From assembly GCA_019239975.1 (NCBI GenBank), contig JAFAZE010000081.1:1-62691 (forward strand): a stretch of 62,691 nt of DNA. Direction: 5' to 3'. Under the pieces are notes generated by a model. The model had not been told where the DNA came from and did no database searches. It saw only the letters and a program-made list of their open reading frames with translations. A program made the position numbers and the translations under genes. This document shows, in pieces, positions 31,095 through 40,643 of the stretch (positions are counted from its first letter, which is position 1; each line of letters starts with the position of its first letter). This DNA is from Streptosporangiaceae bacterium (GTDB lineage: Bacteria; Actinomycetota; Actinomycetes; Streptosporangiales; Streptosporangiaceae).

Positions 31095-32447
31095 ATGGCT
31101 TTCGAGGACGCACTAGCGACATGGCTGCTGAAGCAACGATGGTTCGCGGGCAAGGGCCGCAAGCTCCGCGATCTCGCGGTGCTGGCCGACGCCGAGATGG
31201 TCGCGGGCGATCCGGCGCTGCATCACCTGATCGTCACGGTCTCACACGGCACCACGGTGGACTACTACCAGGTGCTGGCCGGCCTGCGGCGGAGCCTGCC
31301 TGACAGCCTGCGGCACGCCAGGATCGGCGAGGCGGACGACGGCCGGCAGGCCTATGACGCGCTGCACGACTCCGACCTCACGCGCCCGCTGCTCGCCGCC
31401 ATCGCCGCCGAAGACTCGGTCGGCTCCCTCCAGATGCACCGCATCCCCGGCGCCGTGTTCGACACGGACCTGGACAGCCTCGTGCTCACCACCGAGCAGA
31501 CCAACACCAGCCTCGTCTACGGCGAGGAAGCCATCCTCAAGGTGTTCCGCAGGCTGTCCCCGGGCCCGAACCCCGACCTCGAGGTGACCGCCGCGCTGCA
31601 CGAGCTCGGGTCGCCGCACATCGCCGAGCCGTTCGGCTGGATCGAGACCAGGATGGACGGAGTACCCACGATCCTGGCGATCCTGTCGAGATACCTGCGG
31701 CTCGCCTCCGACGGCTGGTCTCTCGCCGCGACCAGCGTGCGCGACCTCTACGCGAGCGAGGCGCTGTCCAACTTCGCGGGCGTGGCCGCCGAAGCCGGCG
31801 GCGACTTCGCCGGAGAGGCGCGCCGCCTCGGCGCCGCCACGGCGAGCGTGCACGCCGACCTCGCGCACGCGTTCGGCACCGACGAGCTGCCGGCCGACGC
31901 GGTCACCGAGGTGACCGAGCAGATGTTCCGGAAGCTGGACATCGCCACCGCCGCGGTTCCGGAACTGGGCCGTTACGCCGACATGATCGGCGACGCCTAC
32001 TCCAGCCTCGCCAAGCTCAAGGGCCCGTTCCCGGTCCAGCGCGTGCACGGCGACTACCACCTCGGCCAGGTCATGCGGACCGAGACGGGCTGGGTCATCC
32101 TGGACTTCGAGGGCGAGCCCGCCACCCCGCTCGCCCAGCGCAGGGCCCGTTCGTCACCGCTGCGGGACGTGGCCGGCATACTCCGCTCCTTCGACTACGC
32201 CGCGCGCCACCAGCTGCTCACGCATCCGGACCGCGAGCGGCTGTCCGGCGCGGCGCGGGACTGGGTGCACAGGAACGGCGACGCGTTCTGCGCCGGCTAC
32301 GCCGAGGCCGGCGGCATCGACCCGGCGGGCAGCGACGTGCTGCTCCGCGCGCTGCAGCTCGACAAGGCGGTGTATGAGGTGCTGTACGAGGCCAGGCACC
32401 GCCCCTCCTGGCTCCCGATCCCGCTCGAGTCCCTCGCCGAGTTCTGA
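31095..32447 (+). CDS. mak: Maltokinase
   Basis: This enzyme phosphorylates maltose with ATP to maltose-1-phosphate, the GlgE donor. The 450-residue protein has the N-terminal cap ([18 protein letters not shown]) and an aminoglycoside-phosphotransferase-like core with [14 protein letters not shown] and [38 protein letters not shown]. The Asp residues in HGDYH and LDFEG are catalytic and Mg-binding. The stop overlaps the glgB start by one base (TGATG). Confidence 0.93.
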   Translation: MAFEDALATWLLKQRWFAGKGRKLRDLAVLADAEMVAGDPALHHLIVTVSHGTTVDYYQVLAGLRRSLPDSLRHARIGEADDGRQAYDALHDSDLTRPLLAAIAAEDSVGSLQMHRIPGAVFDTDLDSLVLTTEQTNTSLVYGEEAILKVFRRLSPGPNPDLEVTAALHELGSPHIAEPFGWIETRMDGVPTILAILSRYLRLASDGWSLAATSVRDLYASEALSNFAGVAAEAGGDFAGEARRLGAATASVHADLAHAFGTDELPADAVTEVTEQMFRKLDIATAAVPELGRYADMIGDAYSSLAKLKGPFPVQRVHGDYHLGQVMRTETGWVILDFEGEPATPLAQRRARSSPLRDVAGILRSFDYAARHQLLTHPDRERLSGAARDWVHRNGDAFCAGYAEAGGIDPAGSDVLLRALQLDKAVYEVLYEARHRPSWLPIPLESLAEF

Positions 32448-34975
32448 TGGCGACTTCGACAGGCGTCCCCACGCTGGGCGAGATCGAGCGGGTCGTCGCC
32501 GGCCAGCATCACGACCCGCACTCGGTCCTCGGCGCGCACCCGTCGCCGGGCGGCGTCACGATCCGCGCCCTGCGCCCGATGGCCGCCGGCGTCGCCGTGG
32601 TGCTCGCCGACGGCCGCCGCTTCCCCATGGCCCACGTCCACCAGGGCGTTTTCGAGGTCACCCTGCCGGTCCCCGCCGTACCCGACTACCGGCTCGCCGT
32701 CACTTACGACGATGATTCCGGCCGAACGGGCGGTGGCGCCGCCCCCGGGGCAGCGGCTTCCCCGGCGGTGGCCCCCGCCGACGGCGGGGAACGCGGGGCG
32801 CCCCGGGAGGTCCCGCTCCAGGATGACCCCTACCGCCACCTGCCCACGCTGGGCGAGGTCGACCTGCACCTGATCGCCGAGGGCAGGCACGAGGAACTGT
32901 GGCGGGTGCTCGGCGCGCACGTGCGCAGCTACGGATGGGACGCGGCCGTGACCGGGGGGACCGGCGGCGAAGCCGCGCCGGCCGGGGGAACCAGCGATTC
33001 GTTCGGACAAAATTTCGGAAAAATCACTGGGACAGCCTTTGCAGTCTGGGCACCAAACGCTCACGGAGTCCGCGTCGTCGGCGACTTCAACTACTGGGAC
33101 GGCCGCGGGCACCCCATGCGGTCCCTCGGCGGCGCCGGGGTCTGGGAGCTGTTCGTGCCCGGCGCCGGCCCCGGCGCGCGCTACAAGTTCTCCATCTGCG
33201 GGCCGGACGGCGTGTGGCGGGAGAAGGCCGACCCGATGGCGCAGCTCGCCGAGAAGCCGCCGGCCACCGCCTCGGTGGTGTACGCGTCGGGCTACGAGTG
33301 GGGCGACCAGGCGTGGCTCGCGGAGCGGGCGCAGCGCCAGCCGGTCCGCGAGCCGATGAGCGTGTACGAGGTGCACATCGGCTCGTGGCGGCCCGGGCTG
33401 TCGTACCGGGAGCTCGCGACCGAGCTCGCGGCCTACGTCACCGGCCTCGGTTTCACGCACGTGGAGTTCCTGCCGGTCGCCGAGCACCCGTTCGGCGGGT
33501 CCTGGGGATACCAGGTGACCTCGTACTACGCGCCGACCGCCCGCTACGGCTCACCGGACGACTTCAGGTTCCTCGTCGACACGCTGCACCAGGCGGGCAT
33601 CGGGGTGATCGTCGACTGGGTGCCCGCGCACTTCCCCCGGGACTCGTGGGCGCTCGCGCAGTTCGACGGCACCGCGCTGTACGAGCACGCGGACCCGCGG
33701 ATGGGGTCGCACCCCGACTGGGGAACGCTCGTGTTCAACTACGGGCGGTCCGAGGTGCGCAACTTCCTCGTCGCCAACGCCATCTACTGGCTGGAGGAGT
33801 TCCACGTCGACGGGCTCCGGGTGGACGCGGTCGCGTCCATGCTGTACCTGGACTACTCACGCCGGCCGGGCGAGTGGACGCCGAACGCCTTCGGCGGCCG
33901 GGAGAACCTGGACGCGATCTCGTTCCTGCAGGAGGTCAACGCGACCTGCTACAAGCGGGTGCCCGGCATCATGATGATCGCCGAGGAGTCGACCGCGTGG
34001 CCCGGGGTGTCGCGGCCGGTGCACCTGGGCGGGCTCGGGTTCGGCTTCAAGTGGAACATGGGCTGGATGAACGACACGCTCGAGTACATGCGGCACGACC
34101 CGGTCCACCGCCAGTACCACCACAACGAGCTGACGTTCTCGCTCGTGTACGCGTTCTCGGAGAACTTCGTGCTGCCCCTGTCGCACGACGAGGTGGTGCA
34201 CGGCAAGGGATCGCTGCTGGCCAAGATGCCCGGCGACGAATGGCGGCGCTTCGCCGGGCTGCGCGCCCTGTTCGGCTACATGTGGGCGCATCCGGGTAAG
34301 CAGCTGCTGTTCATGGGGTCGGAGTTCGGCCAGGGCAACGAGTGGTCCGAGACCAACGGGCTCGACTGGTGGGTGCTGCAGTTCGACGTGCACGCCGGCG
34401 TGCAGCGGCTGGTCCGTGACATCAACGCGCTCTACCGCCGGACTCCGGCGCTGTGGTGCCGGGACACGACGCCCGACGGGTTCGCCTGGATCGACGCGAA
34501 CGATGCGCAGGGCAACGTGCTCTCGTTCCTTCGGTTCGCCGGGGACGACGGCGCGGGCGCGGGCGCGAGTGCGGGCTTGGGCGGTTCCGGGAGCTTGGGC
34601 GCGGGCGGGGTCGCGGACGCGGGCAGGGTTGCGGACGCGGGCGGGGTTGCGGACGCGGGCTTGGGCGCGGGCGGTCTTGCGGGGCCTGGCGCGGGCGGTC
34701 TTGCGGGGCCTGGCGAGGGCGGGGACGCGGGGCCTGGCGGGGTGATCGCGTGTGTCGCCAACTTCTCCGCGACGCCGCACTACAACTACCGGATAGGCCT
34801 GCCGCGGGCGGGCCGGTGGCGGGAGGCGCTCAACACCGACGCCGACGTCTACGGCGGCAGCGGGGTGGGCAACCTGGGCATGGTCGAGGCGGTCCCGGAA
34901 CCCTGCCACGGCAGGCCCGCGTCGGCGCGGCTCACCCTCCCCCCACTCGGCGTCCTCTGGCTCGTCCCCGAGTGA
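32447..34975 (+). CDS. glgB: 1,4-alpha-glucan branching enzyme
   Basis: This enzyme introduces alpha-1,6 branches. The 842-residue protein has two N-terminal beta domains ([27 protein letters not shown]) and the GH13 barrel with [18 protein letters not shown]. The nucleophile is in [17 protein letters not shown], the acid/base in IMMIAEEST and the third acid in [14 protein letters not shown]. Two inserts are unusual. One is near residues 95-125 and 165-195, the second piece encoding [12 protein letters not shown] from AT-richer DNA. The other is an Ala/Gly/Asp repeat at about 700-765 (34546-34740) inside the C-terminal beta domain. It ends the glgE-treS-mak-glgB run. Confidence 0.95.
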   Translation: MATSTGVPTLGEIERVVAGQHHDPHSVLGAHPSPGGVTIRALRPMAAGVAVVLADGRRFPMAHVHQGVFEVTLPVPAVPDYRLAVTYDDDSGRTGGGAAPGAAASPAVAPADGGERGAPREVPLQDDPYRHLPTLGEVDLHLIAEGRHEELWRVLGAHVRSYGWDAAVTGGTGGEAAPAGGTSDSFGQNFGKITGTAFAVWAPNAHGVRVVGDFNYWDGRGHPMRSLGGAGVWELFVPGAGPGARYKFSICGPDGVWREKADPMAQLAEKPPATASVVYASGYEWGDQAWLAERAQRQPVREPMSVYEVHIGSWRPGLSYRELATELAAYVTGLGFTHVEFLPVAEHPFGGSWGYQVTSYYAPTARYGSPDDFRFLVDTLHQAGIGVIVDWVPAHFPRDSWALAQFDGTALYEHADPRMGSHPDWGTLVFNYGRSEVRNFLVANAIYWLEEFHVDGLRVDAVASMLYLDYSRRPGEWTPNAFGGRENLDAISFLQEVNATCYKRVPGIMMIAEESTAWPGVSRPVHLGGLGFGFKWNMGWMNDTLEYMRHDPVHRQYHHNELTFSLVYAFSENFVLPLSHDEVVHGKGSLLAKMPGDEWRRFAGLRALFGYMWAHPGKQLLFMGSEFGQGNEWSETNGLDWWVLQFDVHAGVQRLVRDINALYRRTPALWCRDTTPDGFAWIDANDAQGNVLSFLRFAGDDGAGAGASAGLGGSGSLGAGGVADAGRVADAGGVADAGLGAGGLAGPGAGGLAGPGEGGDAGPGGVIACVANFSATPHYNYRIGLPRAGRWREALNTDADVYGGSGVGNLGMVEAVPEPCHGRPASARLTLPPLGVLWLVPE

Positions 34976-35340
34976 TGTGCCGGGCACAAACCGTATCGTG
35001 GAACTTCGGGTGCCATATACGACCCGGCGTTTCCAGGACACGCGAGCCTCGAACGCGATTACGGAAACTAGGGGCCTGCATCCTGGCCACGCGTTTCCGC
35101 CACGGGTTGCTGCGGGCATCTCCGGGCAGAATTGCGGAAACTTTGGTGCTGCTACGGGTGCCGCGCCGTCGATTACGGCGGCGGCGAGTGGGGCCGCTGG
35201 CGTAATCGGCCCCACTGGACGGGGCCAGATGCGCCAACGGCCCCGCGGCCGGGCCGTCGAGTACGCCACCGGCCCCGCGGCAACGGGCCCGCGGCAACGG
35301 GCCCGCGGGCGGGCGGCCAGCGGTCGGTTAGGCTACGGCA
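34976..35340. repeat. Intergenic palindromic units, family copy C
   Basis: At least three related units lie here: ATCGTGGAAC...GGGTGCCATATACGACCC...GTTTCC near 34996-35035, ATTACGGAAACTAGG...GCGTTTCCGCC near 35058-35101, and AATTGCGGAAAC beginning near 35130. They share ends and interior with the units at 3859 and 13030-13140. The rest of the gap up to the nitroreductase start is GC-rich with short GCGGCAACGGGCCC repeats and no supportable gene. Confidence 0.55.
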
Positions 35341-35853
35341 ATGCAGACGTGGGAGGCCATACGGTCGCGGCGGAACGTCAGGCAGTTCGAGGACCGGCCG
35401 GTCGCTGACGATCATCTTGACGAGATCCTCGAGTCCGGCCGCAGGTCGCCGTCGTCGCGCAACTGGCAGCCCTGGGACTTCGTCCTGGTGAAGGAGCGCG
35501 AGCGGCTGGAACAGCTGTCGCGCGTGTCGCCCGGCGGCGGCTACGTGGCGGCCGCCGCGGCCGCGATCGCGCTGGTCGCCCCGGTTCCCGGGGAGGCCGA
35601 GCGTACCCGGGTGTACTACGACCTGGGCCAGGCGACGATGAGCATGATGCTGGCGGCGGCGGGACTGGGCATCGGCAGCGGTCACGCGGGCGTGTTCGAC
35701 CAGGACGTTGCGCGCGAGGCGCTCGGCTTCCCCGGCGACCGGTTCTGCGCCTTCCTGATCGCGCTCGGTTACCCTGCCGGCCGCCCCCTGACGCTGATCC
35801 GCCGCCCGAACCGCCGCCCGTTCGGGGAGGTCGTGCACCGCGAGCGGTGGTGA
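35341..35853 (+). CDS. Nitroreductase-family flavoprotein
   Basis: This 170-residue protein has the FMN-binding start MQTWEAIRSRRNVRQFEDRPV, PSSRNWQPWDFVLV, and the dimer-interface helix with GQATMSMMLAAAGLGIGSG. It probably uses FMN to reduce a nitro, quinone or enone substrate with NAD(P)H. The substrate is not readable. It is shorter than classical NfsB but normal for this subgroup. The start is well defined by the conserved N-terminus. It converges on the phosphoesterase gene across a tandem repeat. Confidence 0.88.
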   Translation: MQTWEAIRSRRNVRQFEDRPVADDHLDEILESGRRSPSSRNWQPWDFVLVKERERLEQLSRVSPGGGYVAAAAAAIALVAPVPGEAERTRVYYDLGQATMSMMLAAAGLGIGSGHAGVFDQDVAREALGFPGDRFCAFLIALGYPAGRPLTLIRRPNRRPFGEVVHRERW

Positions 35854-35926
35854 GCGCCCACGCGTCAGGTCAGCGCCCACGCGTCAGGTGAGCGCCCAGG
35901 CGTCAGGGTGAGCGCAGGCGTCAGGT
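35851..35926. repeat. Tandem repeats spanning two gene ends
   Basis: Four imperfect copies of (G)TGAGCGCCCACGCGTCAGG fill the gap between the nitroreductase and phosphoesterase stops. The first copy starts with the nitroreductase TGA. The last contains the TCA that is the phosphoesterase stop on the other strand. Confidence 0.8.
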
Positions 35927-36412
35927 GACCGGGACGATCCGCGCCTCGGCGAGCCTGCCGCCGTCGATCCGCAGCACTCCCAGCGTGCCGTGCGGCTGGC
36001 GCCTGCGGTCCGTCGGCGACCCCGGGTTGAAGATACGCAGCCCGCCCCCCGACTGGTCCAGCGGTATATGGGAGTGCCCGAACACGACCAGGTCCGCCCC
36101 GGGAAACCGGCGGCGCATCCGGGCGATCCGGCCGGCGGCGGGGCCGCTGTCGTGGATCATCGCGACCCGCAGCCCTCCCAGGTCCAGCTCCGCGGTCTCC
36201 GCGGCTCCCCAGTCGGCCACGTCCTGGCCGTCGTTGTTGCCGGCGACCGCGACGACCGGGGCATAGCCGGAGATCTCATCGAGGGCGGCTGCGGTGCACA
36301 CGTCGCCCGCGTGCAGGATCAGGTCGGCGCCGCGCAGGTACCGCGCGACGCGCGGCGGGCATGATCGCCACCTGCGCGGCGCGTGCGTGTCGGCGAGCAC
36401 CACGACCTTCAT
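35921..36412 (-). CDS. YfcE/MJ0936-type metallophosphoesterase
   Basis: This binuclear metal phosphodiesterase is of the small YfcE-like family. The 163-residue protein carries the full metal-site set: LADTHA (residues 6-11), HAGDVC (about 35-40), GNNDGQ (about 58-63), IHDSG, and FGHSHIPL with NPGS at the C-terminal side. Natural substrate is unknown. ATG 36412 overlaps nothing; AGGGGAGCTC lies just upstream as SD. Confidence 0.88.
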   Translation of the reverse strand: MKVVVLADTHAPRRWRSCPPRVARYLRGADLILHAGDVCTAAALDEISGYAPVVAVAGNNDGQDVADWGAAETAELDLGGLRVAMIHDSGPAAGRIARMRRRFPGADLVVFGHSHIPLDQSGGGLRIFNPGSPTDRRRQPHGTLGVLRIDGGRLAEARIVPVT

Positions 36413-36436
36413 GAGCTCCCCTTGCGATCCCTCAGG

Positions 36437-36733
36437 TCAGGCGACGCTGCGGGGCCCCCGGTCGTGGATCGCCGGAAGCACGCTGGTGAGCGCTCCGCTC
36501 GCCTCTTTGGTCTCTCTTCGCTGTCTCTCCTCTTCCTCGGCCTGGGCCGCGGCCGCCAGCAGCCGGATGCCGGCCTCACGGCGGCGGAGGCCCTGCCGGA
36601 CCGCCTTGAGGCCCCGGTCGGCGGCGTACAGCAGGCATGCCAGGAGGATCACTGCGACAGGGAGAAGCACGTACATGCGCATCAGGTTCCGGTCAATAGC
36701 GGTCGGTACGCCAGATGGCTTGGCTCCCTCCAT
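36437..36733 (-). CDS. Small membrane protein with cytosolic helical tail
   Basis: This 98-residue protein has one hydrophobic segment (MYVLLPVAVILLACLLYAA, about residues 20-38), then a charged helix (DRGLKAVRQGLRRREAGIRLLAAAAQAEEEERQRRETKE), likely a coiled coil inside the cell. I do not recognise a family. The start is uncertain: ATG 36733, or internal ATGs just before the hydrophobic segment. It precedes the phosphoesterase in the same direction. Confidence 0.5.
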   Translation of the reverse strand: MEGAKPSGVPTAIDRNLMRMYVLLPVAVILLACLLYAADRGLKAVRQGLRRREAGIRLLAAAAQAEEEERQRRETKEASGALTSVLPAIHDRGPRSVA

Positions 36734-36823
36734 GCTATGCAGCCCTGCGGGGGGCATTGACCGCCCCGGGGGACGGCGGCGTGCGTCCGGGGGACGCCAG
36801 CGGACGCCCGGGCGGATGAACGC

Positions 36824-37267
36824 CTACAGCAGGCCGAGGAGCCACCCGGGGCCGGTCACCGCGGCGCCGGCCGCCGCGACACGACGGCGAAGCTCCCGGT
36901 CCGCGGTCACCACGAGGCGCGGCCCGGGCAGGTCATGTGCCACTTCGGCGATCGCGTCGTCGCCCGCCCCCGGTGCCGCGACGACCCGCACTCGTGGACC
37001 GGGGGCCGCTGCCATCTGCGCGGCGGCGTCCCTGCTCCTGCCCTCGAGCACGAGGACATACTCGGGAAAGCAGCGCGCGGGCCGCGTGGCCGGGCGCACC
37101 GCATCCGGCAGCACGCCCGGCTCGACACCATCCGGCAGCACGCCCGGCTCGACACCGCGCGCGGCCAGCGCGGCGATCTCGCGGTAGAGCCGCAGCGCGG
37201 CCGCGGAACGGTCGCGCCACCAGCCGTCGGCCCGCGCGCCCATGACGTTGGCCACGTCGACAACCAC
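36824..37267 (-). CDS. NYN/PIN-like domain protein
   Basis: The protein starts around VVVDVANVMGARADGWWRDR and has the PIN/NYN pattern of an early Asp, a middle acidic motif (VLVLEGRSRDAA) and a late GAGDDAIAEVAHDL with VVTADRELRRRV. Actinobacterial homologues are small predicted RNases. The start is uncertain. GTG 37267 gives the shortest complete fold, TTG 37315 and ATG 37369 are in frame upstream, and the last overlaps the divergent sppA ATG. A 27-bp tandem duplication encodes GVEPGVLPD twice. Confidence 0.65.
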   Translation of the reverse strand: MVVDVANVMGARADGWWRDRSAAALRLYREIAALAARGVEPGVLPDGVEPGVLPDAVRPATRPARCFPEYVLVLEGRSRDAAAQMAAAPGPRVRVVAAPGAGDDAIAEVAHDLPGPRLVVTADRELRRRVAAAGAAVTGPGWLLGLL

Positions 37268-37367
37268 CGTGAGCCCACTGTCGCTGATCGCAGCACCCCT
37301 TGGTCGTCCGGACAATCCTCCGCGCACGGCCGACGGCCCGTGGCGGCCCCGCGCGTAAGCTGGCCGC

Positions 37368-39194
37368 ATGGCAGACGCGACGCTCAACGGCAAGCCCGGC
37401 AGCCAGCTTGGATCACAACTCACCGCGCAGGTCACCAGGCTACGCCAGCGCAGGACGGCCCCGCTGATCCTCGAACTCGACCTGACCGACGGGCTCGCCG
37501 AGGGACCGCCGCCGGACCCCGTCTCCGCGCTGCTCACGATGCGCCGCATGCGGCTGCTCGACGTGCTCGAGGGCCTCAGGCGGGCCGGCCGTGACGACCG
37601 GGTCCGCGCGCTGGTCGTCAAGGTCGGCGGCGGCAGGATCGGCCTGGCCAAGAGCCAGGAACTGCGCGAGGCGGTCGCCGCGTTCCGCGAGACGGGAAAG
37701 CTCACGGTGGCGTGGGCCGAGACGTTCGGCGACTTCGTCCGCGGCAACCTGCCCTACTACCTGGCGACCGCGTTCGACCGGATCTACCTGCAGCCCTCCG
37801 GCACGCTGGGGCTCACCGGCGTCGCCGTCGAGCAGGTCTTCGTGCACGACGCGCTGGCGAAGATCGGCGTGGACTTCCAGAGCGCCAAGCGCCACGAGTA
37901 CAAGACGGCGGCCGACCCGCTGACCGAGCGCGGCTTCACGGGCCCGGCGCGCGAAGCGGCACAGCGCCTCGCCGAGTCGATCGCGGGCCAGCTCACGACC
38001 GCGATCGCCGAACGCCGCGGCAAGACCGAGGAGCAGGCGCGCGAGCTCCTCGATCGCGGGCCGTTCCTCGCGCAGCAGGCGCTCGACGAGGGCCTGGTCG
38101 ACGCGCTCGGCTACCGCGACGAGGTGTACGACGCGGTCCGCAAGGAAGCGGGCGCCGACGCGGTGCTGCAGTATGTTCACCGCTACCAGCGGGCGCACAC
38201 GCTCGCCCAGCGGGCCCGTCACCTGCCGAACCCGCGGGAGCGCTTCGTCGCCATGATCTACGCGCAGGGGCCGATCCGGCACGGGCGCAGCGGGCGCGGG
38301 CCGCTGTCCGGCGGCGCGATGGGCTCGGACACGGTGGCCGCCGCGCTGCGCGCGGCCGGCGGCGACGACCGGGCGCGCGCGATCCTGCTGCGGGTGAACA
38401 GCCCCGGCGGCTCATACACCGCGTCGGACACGATCTGGCGCGAGGTGGTACGGGTGCGGGCCACCGGCAAGCCGGTCGTCGTGTCCATGGGCGACGTGGC
38501 GGCGTCCGGCGGGTACTTCATCTCGATGGCGGCCGACGTGATCGTCGCACAGCCCGGCACGCTCACCGGGTCCATCGGCGTCATCATGGGCAAGCCGGTG
38601 CTGCGGGACATGTTCGGGCGGGCGGGGGTGGCCACCGACACCGTGACCGAGGGGGCGCACGCCACGATGTTCTCCGCGTCGCACCCGTTCACCGACGAGG
38701 AGTGGGAACGGATCAACGGCTGGCTCGACGAGATCTACGCCGATTTCACCGGCAAGGTCGCGGCGGGACGGCGGATGCCGAAGGAGCGGGTGCACGAGCT
38801 CGCGCGCGGCCGGGTCTGGACGGGCGCGGACGCGGTCGCGAACGGCCTCGCCGACGAGACCGGCGGGCTGCACGACGCGATGGCGATCGCCCGCCGCCGG
38901 GCCGGCCTGCCCGGCGACGCGCCGGTACGCGTGTTCCCCCGGGTCACTCCGCTCGACCAGCTGCGGCCGGCCGAGTCCAGCGAGTCCCGCCCCGCGGCGC
39001 TGGCCGGACGGCGGCTGGGCGGCGGGCTCACCGGCGCGCTGCCCGGCGACGGGGCTGACGGTTCGCTGGCGCGGGCACTGCTGTCCGAGGCGCTGTTCAC
39101 GGACGGCTGGGGGCCGGCCTGGCAGCTCGCTGCCCGCGCCGGCCTGCCGCCGTACGGACCGCTGATGCTGCCGGGTATCTGGAGAATCAGTTGA
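37368..39194 (+). CDS. sppA: Signal peptide peptidase SppA, 67K type
   Basis: This S49 serine protease cleaves leftover signal peptides. The 608-residue length shows the duplicated form. The N-terminal half carries the Lys base in SAKRHEYKTAADPLTERGF and the C-terminal half the Ser nucleophile in MGDVAASGGYFISMAADVIVAQPGTLTGSIGV. No N-terminal membrane helix is evident, so it may be cytosolic or peripheral. ATG 37368 begins MADATLNGKPGSQ. The flavin-reductase gene overlaps its stop. Confidence 0.92.
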   Translation: MADATLNGKPGSQLGSQLTAQVTRLRQRRTAPLILELDLTDGLAEGPPPDPVSALLTMRRMRLLDVLEGLRRAGRDDRVRALVVKVGGGRIGLAKSQELREAVAAFRETGKLTVAWAETFGDFVRGNLPYYLATAFDRIYLQPSGTLGLTGVAVEQVFVHDALAKIGVDFQSAKRHEYKTAADPLTERGFTGPAREAAQRLAESIAGQLTTAIAERRGKTEEQARELLDRGPFLAQQALDEGLVDALGYRDEVYDAVRKEAGADAVLQYVHRYQRAHTLAQRARHLPNPRERFVAMIYAQGPIRHGRSGRGPLSGGAMGSDTVAAALRAAGGDDRARAILLRVNSPGGSYTASDTIWREVVRVRATGKPVVVSMGDVAASGGYFISMAADVIVAQPGTLTGSIGVIMGKPVLRDMFGRAGVATDTVTEGAHATMFSASHPFTDEEWERINGWLDEIYADFTGKVAAGRRMPKERVHELARGRVWTGADAVANGLADETGGLHDAMAIARRRAGLPGDAPVRVFPRVTPLDQLRPAESSESRPAALAGRRLGGGLTGALPGDGADGSLARALLSEALFTDGWGPAWQLAARAGLPPYGPLMLPGIWRIS

Positions 39195-39703
39195 CGGAAC
39201 GATCCGTGGTGCCAGCGCCGGCAGCGGAACTCGCCGCGGCGCTGTCGGCCTGGGCGGCGGGGATCACCCTGGTCACGCTCTCCGACGGCCGCGACGACGT
39301 CGGGACGATCGTGAGCGCGTTCTGCCCGGTGTCGCTGGACCCGCCGCTCGTCCTGGTGTCGCTGCAGGCGGATTCGTACCTGGCGGAGGTGTTCGGCAGG
39401 CCGTCGCTGCCCGCGCAGGCGTTCGCGGTGACCCTGCTCGGCTCGGGGCAGCGCATGCTGGCCGGGCGGTTCTCCGCCGCCGGACGCCCGGGCGCGCGGC
39501 TGATGCTCGGCGACGTGCCGCACCGGCGCGGCCAGGCGTCCAGCGCGCTGATCCCCGACGGCGCCCTCGCCGCCATCGAGTGCACGGTGGCGCGCCGGGT
39601 GCCGGCCGGCGATCACCTGCTGGTGATCGCCGGCGTGACGGGGGTCGCGTACGTGGCCGAGTCGGGCACTCCGCTGGTCCGCTTCCGCGGCCGTTACGCG
39701 TAG
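39191..39703 (+). CDS. Flavin reductase-like domain protein
   Basis: This 170-residue protein has the split-barrel flavin reductase pattern: AAALSAWAAGITLVTLSDG near residue 15, VSAFCPVSLDPPLVLVSLQADS near 41, FAVTLLGSGQ near 78, and IECTVARRVPAGDHLLVIAGV near 130. It probably reduces or binds FMN. TTG 39191 has GGAGAA six bases upstream and overlaps the sppA stop by 4 bp, so it is coupled to sppA. A GTG further in is an alternative start. Confidence 0.8.
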   Translation: MTERSVVPAPAAELAAALSAWAAGITLVTLSDGRDDVGTIVSAFCPVSLDPPLVLVSLQADSYLAEVFGRPSLPAQAFAVTLLGSGQRMLAGRFSAAGRPGARLMLGDVPHRRGQASSALIPDGALAAIECTVARRVPAGDHLLVIAGVTGVAYVAESGTPLVRFRGRYA

Positions 39704-39973
39704 ATTGACGGAAGTCTTACCAGCCAGGTGCGCAGCCTCGCCGGCATCGCGCGCGGGACAGGCGCACCCCTGGTGGGAAGGGACGCGGAGGAGGGCGCGA
39801 GCCATAGGCGGCTCATCTTGATGATGCGATTTGCTTCCGTCAGTGCTTACGCAGCGGTTCGTGTGCGGAGGCGGGGTGAGTCGATACAGCGGTACAACGA
39901 GCGGCCGGACAGCGAGCTCGACGGGGCCAGGCCGTCGCCGGCGCGGAACGGCGTGGCGCGGAAGGCATAACCG

Positions 39974-40420
39974 GGCCTGCCCGCGTTCGGCCATCTCGCG
40001 CAGTTCCAGCCGCATTCTCTCGCGGGCTGACCCGGTGCCGAAGAACGCGGCGTCCACCTCCGCCGCGACGGCGACCGCCTGGCGGATCAGGGCCTGGCCG
40101 CCGGCGGTGATCACCAGCCGCTTGCTCCGCGCGTCGCGGGGGTCGGGCGCCCGGGCCACCAGCCCGCGCCGCTCCAGGGTGCCGGCCACCTTGGAGGCCA
40201 TCATCCGGTCCGACCCGGACAGCTCCGCCGCCTGCTGCTGGGTGGGCGGCCCGTCCTGGCTGGTCAGCCAGCTCACCGCGCCCAGAAGGCTGAACTGCGT
40301 ATGGGTCAGGCCCAGTGGCCTGAGCCCGGAATCGAGGGCGTTACGCCAGGCGAGCGCCGCGTGATGCAGCCAGAATCCGGGGCTCATCAGAGGGCCCCTG
40401 GGCCCGGGAACGTCAGTCAC
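39974..40420 (-). CDS. MarR-family regulator (stop codon lost)
   Basis: This is a dimeric winged-helix regulator. The stretch from MSPGFWLHHAALAWRNALDS to MRLELREMAERGQA holds the whole MarR fold: LTHTQFSLLGAVSWL, recognition helix region TQQQAAELSGSDRMMASKVAGTLERRGLVAR, wing DPRDARSKRLVITAGGQALIRQA. Start is GTG 40420 (overlapping the SRPBCC stub stop) or ATG 40387. The listed left end marks where homology ends. The frame stays open to 38735, antisense to the flavin-reductase gene and the end of sppA, so the natural stop is missing or shifted. It should bind the palindrome at 40560-40597. Confidence 0.65.
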
Positions 40421-40554
40421 GCTTGGCCGCTTCCCGCCTCGCGCGGGTCCCATCCGGGAAAGCGCGGCAGGTCCGTCCAGACGGACCAGACCGCCGCCAG
40501 GTCGCCGCTGATGCTCTGCTCTGCGCCAAAGACGTACATGCCTGCCCCTCTCAT
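40417..40554 (-). pseudogene. SRPBCC-like gene stub before marR
   Basis: From ATG 40554 or 40539 the frame reads MYVFGAEQSISGDLAAVWSV and continues WTDLPRFPGWDPREAG before a TGA at 40417-40419. This is the N-terminal pattern of SRPBCC/polyketide-cyclase proteins (xxxxIxxxxxxVWxVxTDxxRxPxWDP). The remaining 100 or so residues are absent. Its stop overlaps the marR GTG. MarR-SRPBCC pairs are common in actinobacteria, so an internal deletion probably fused the stub to marR. Confidence 0.5.
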
Positions 40555-40559
40555 CAGCT

Positions 40560-40597
40560 TGTTGTCGCGACTACATTATCTTGTAGTCGCGACAACA
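40560..40597. promoter_or_regulatory. 16-bp inverted repeat, likely MarR operator
   Basis: TGTTGTCGCGACTACA at 40560-40575 pairs perfectly with 40582-40597 across TTATCT. Each arm also has TTGT...ACA symmetry like a MarR half-site pair. It sits directly upstream of the SRPBCC stub/marR and 47 bp before the divergent hutI GTG, so it could regulate both. Confidence 0.7.
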
Positions 40598-40643
40598 GTC
40601 GAGCCCGTGTGTAGGCTGCCCGCTCCTGCGGGAAGCTAATGGC

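Noticed and set aside
39728..39970. 80-codon frame between the flavin-reductase and marR genes
   Set aside because: Arg-rich, no SD, no domain, and antisense to the extended marR frame.
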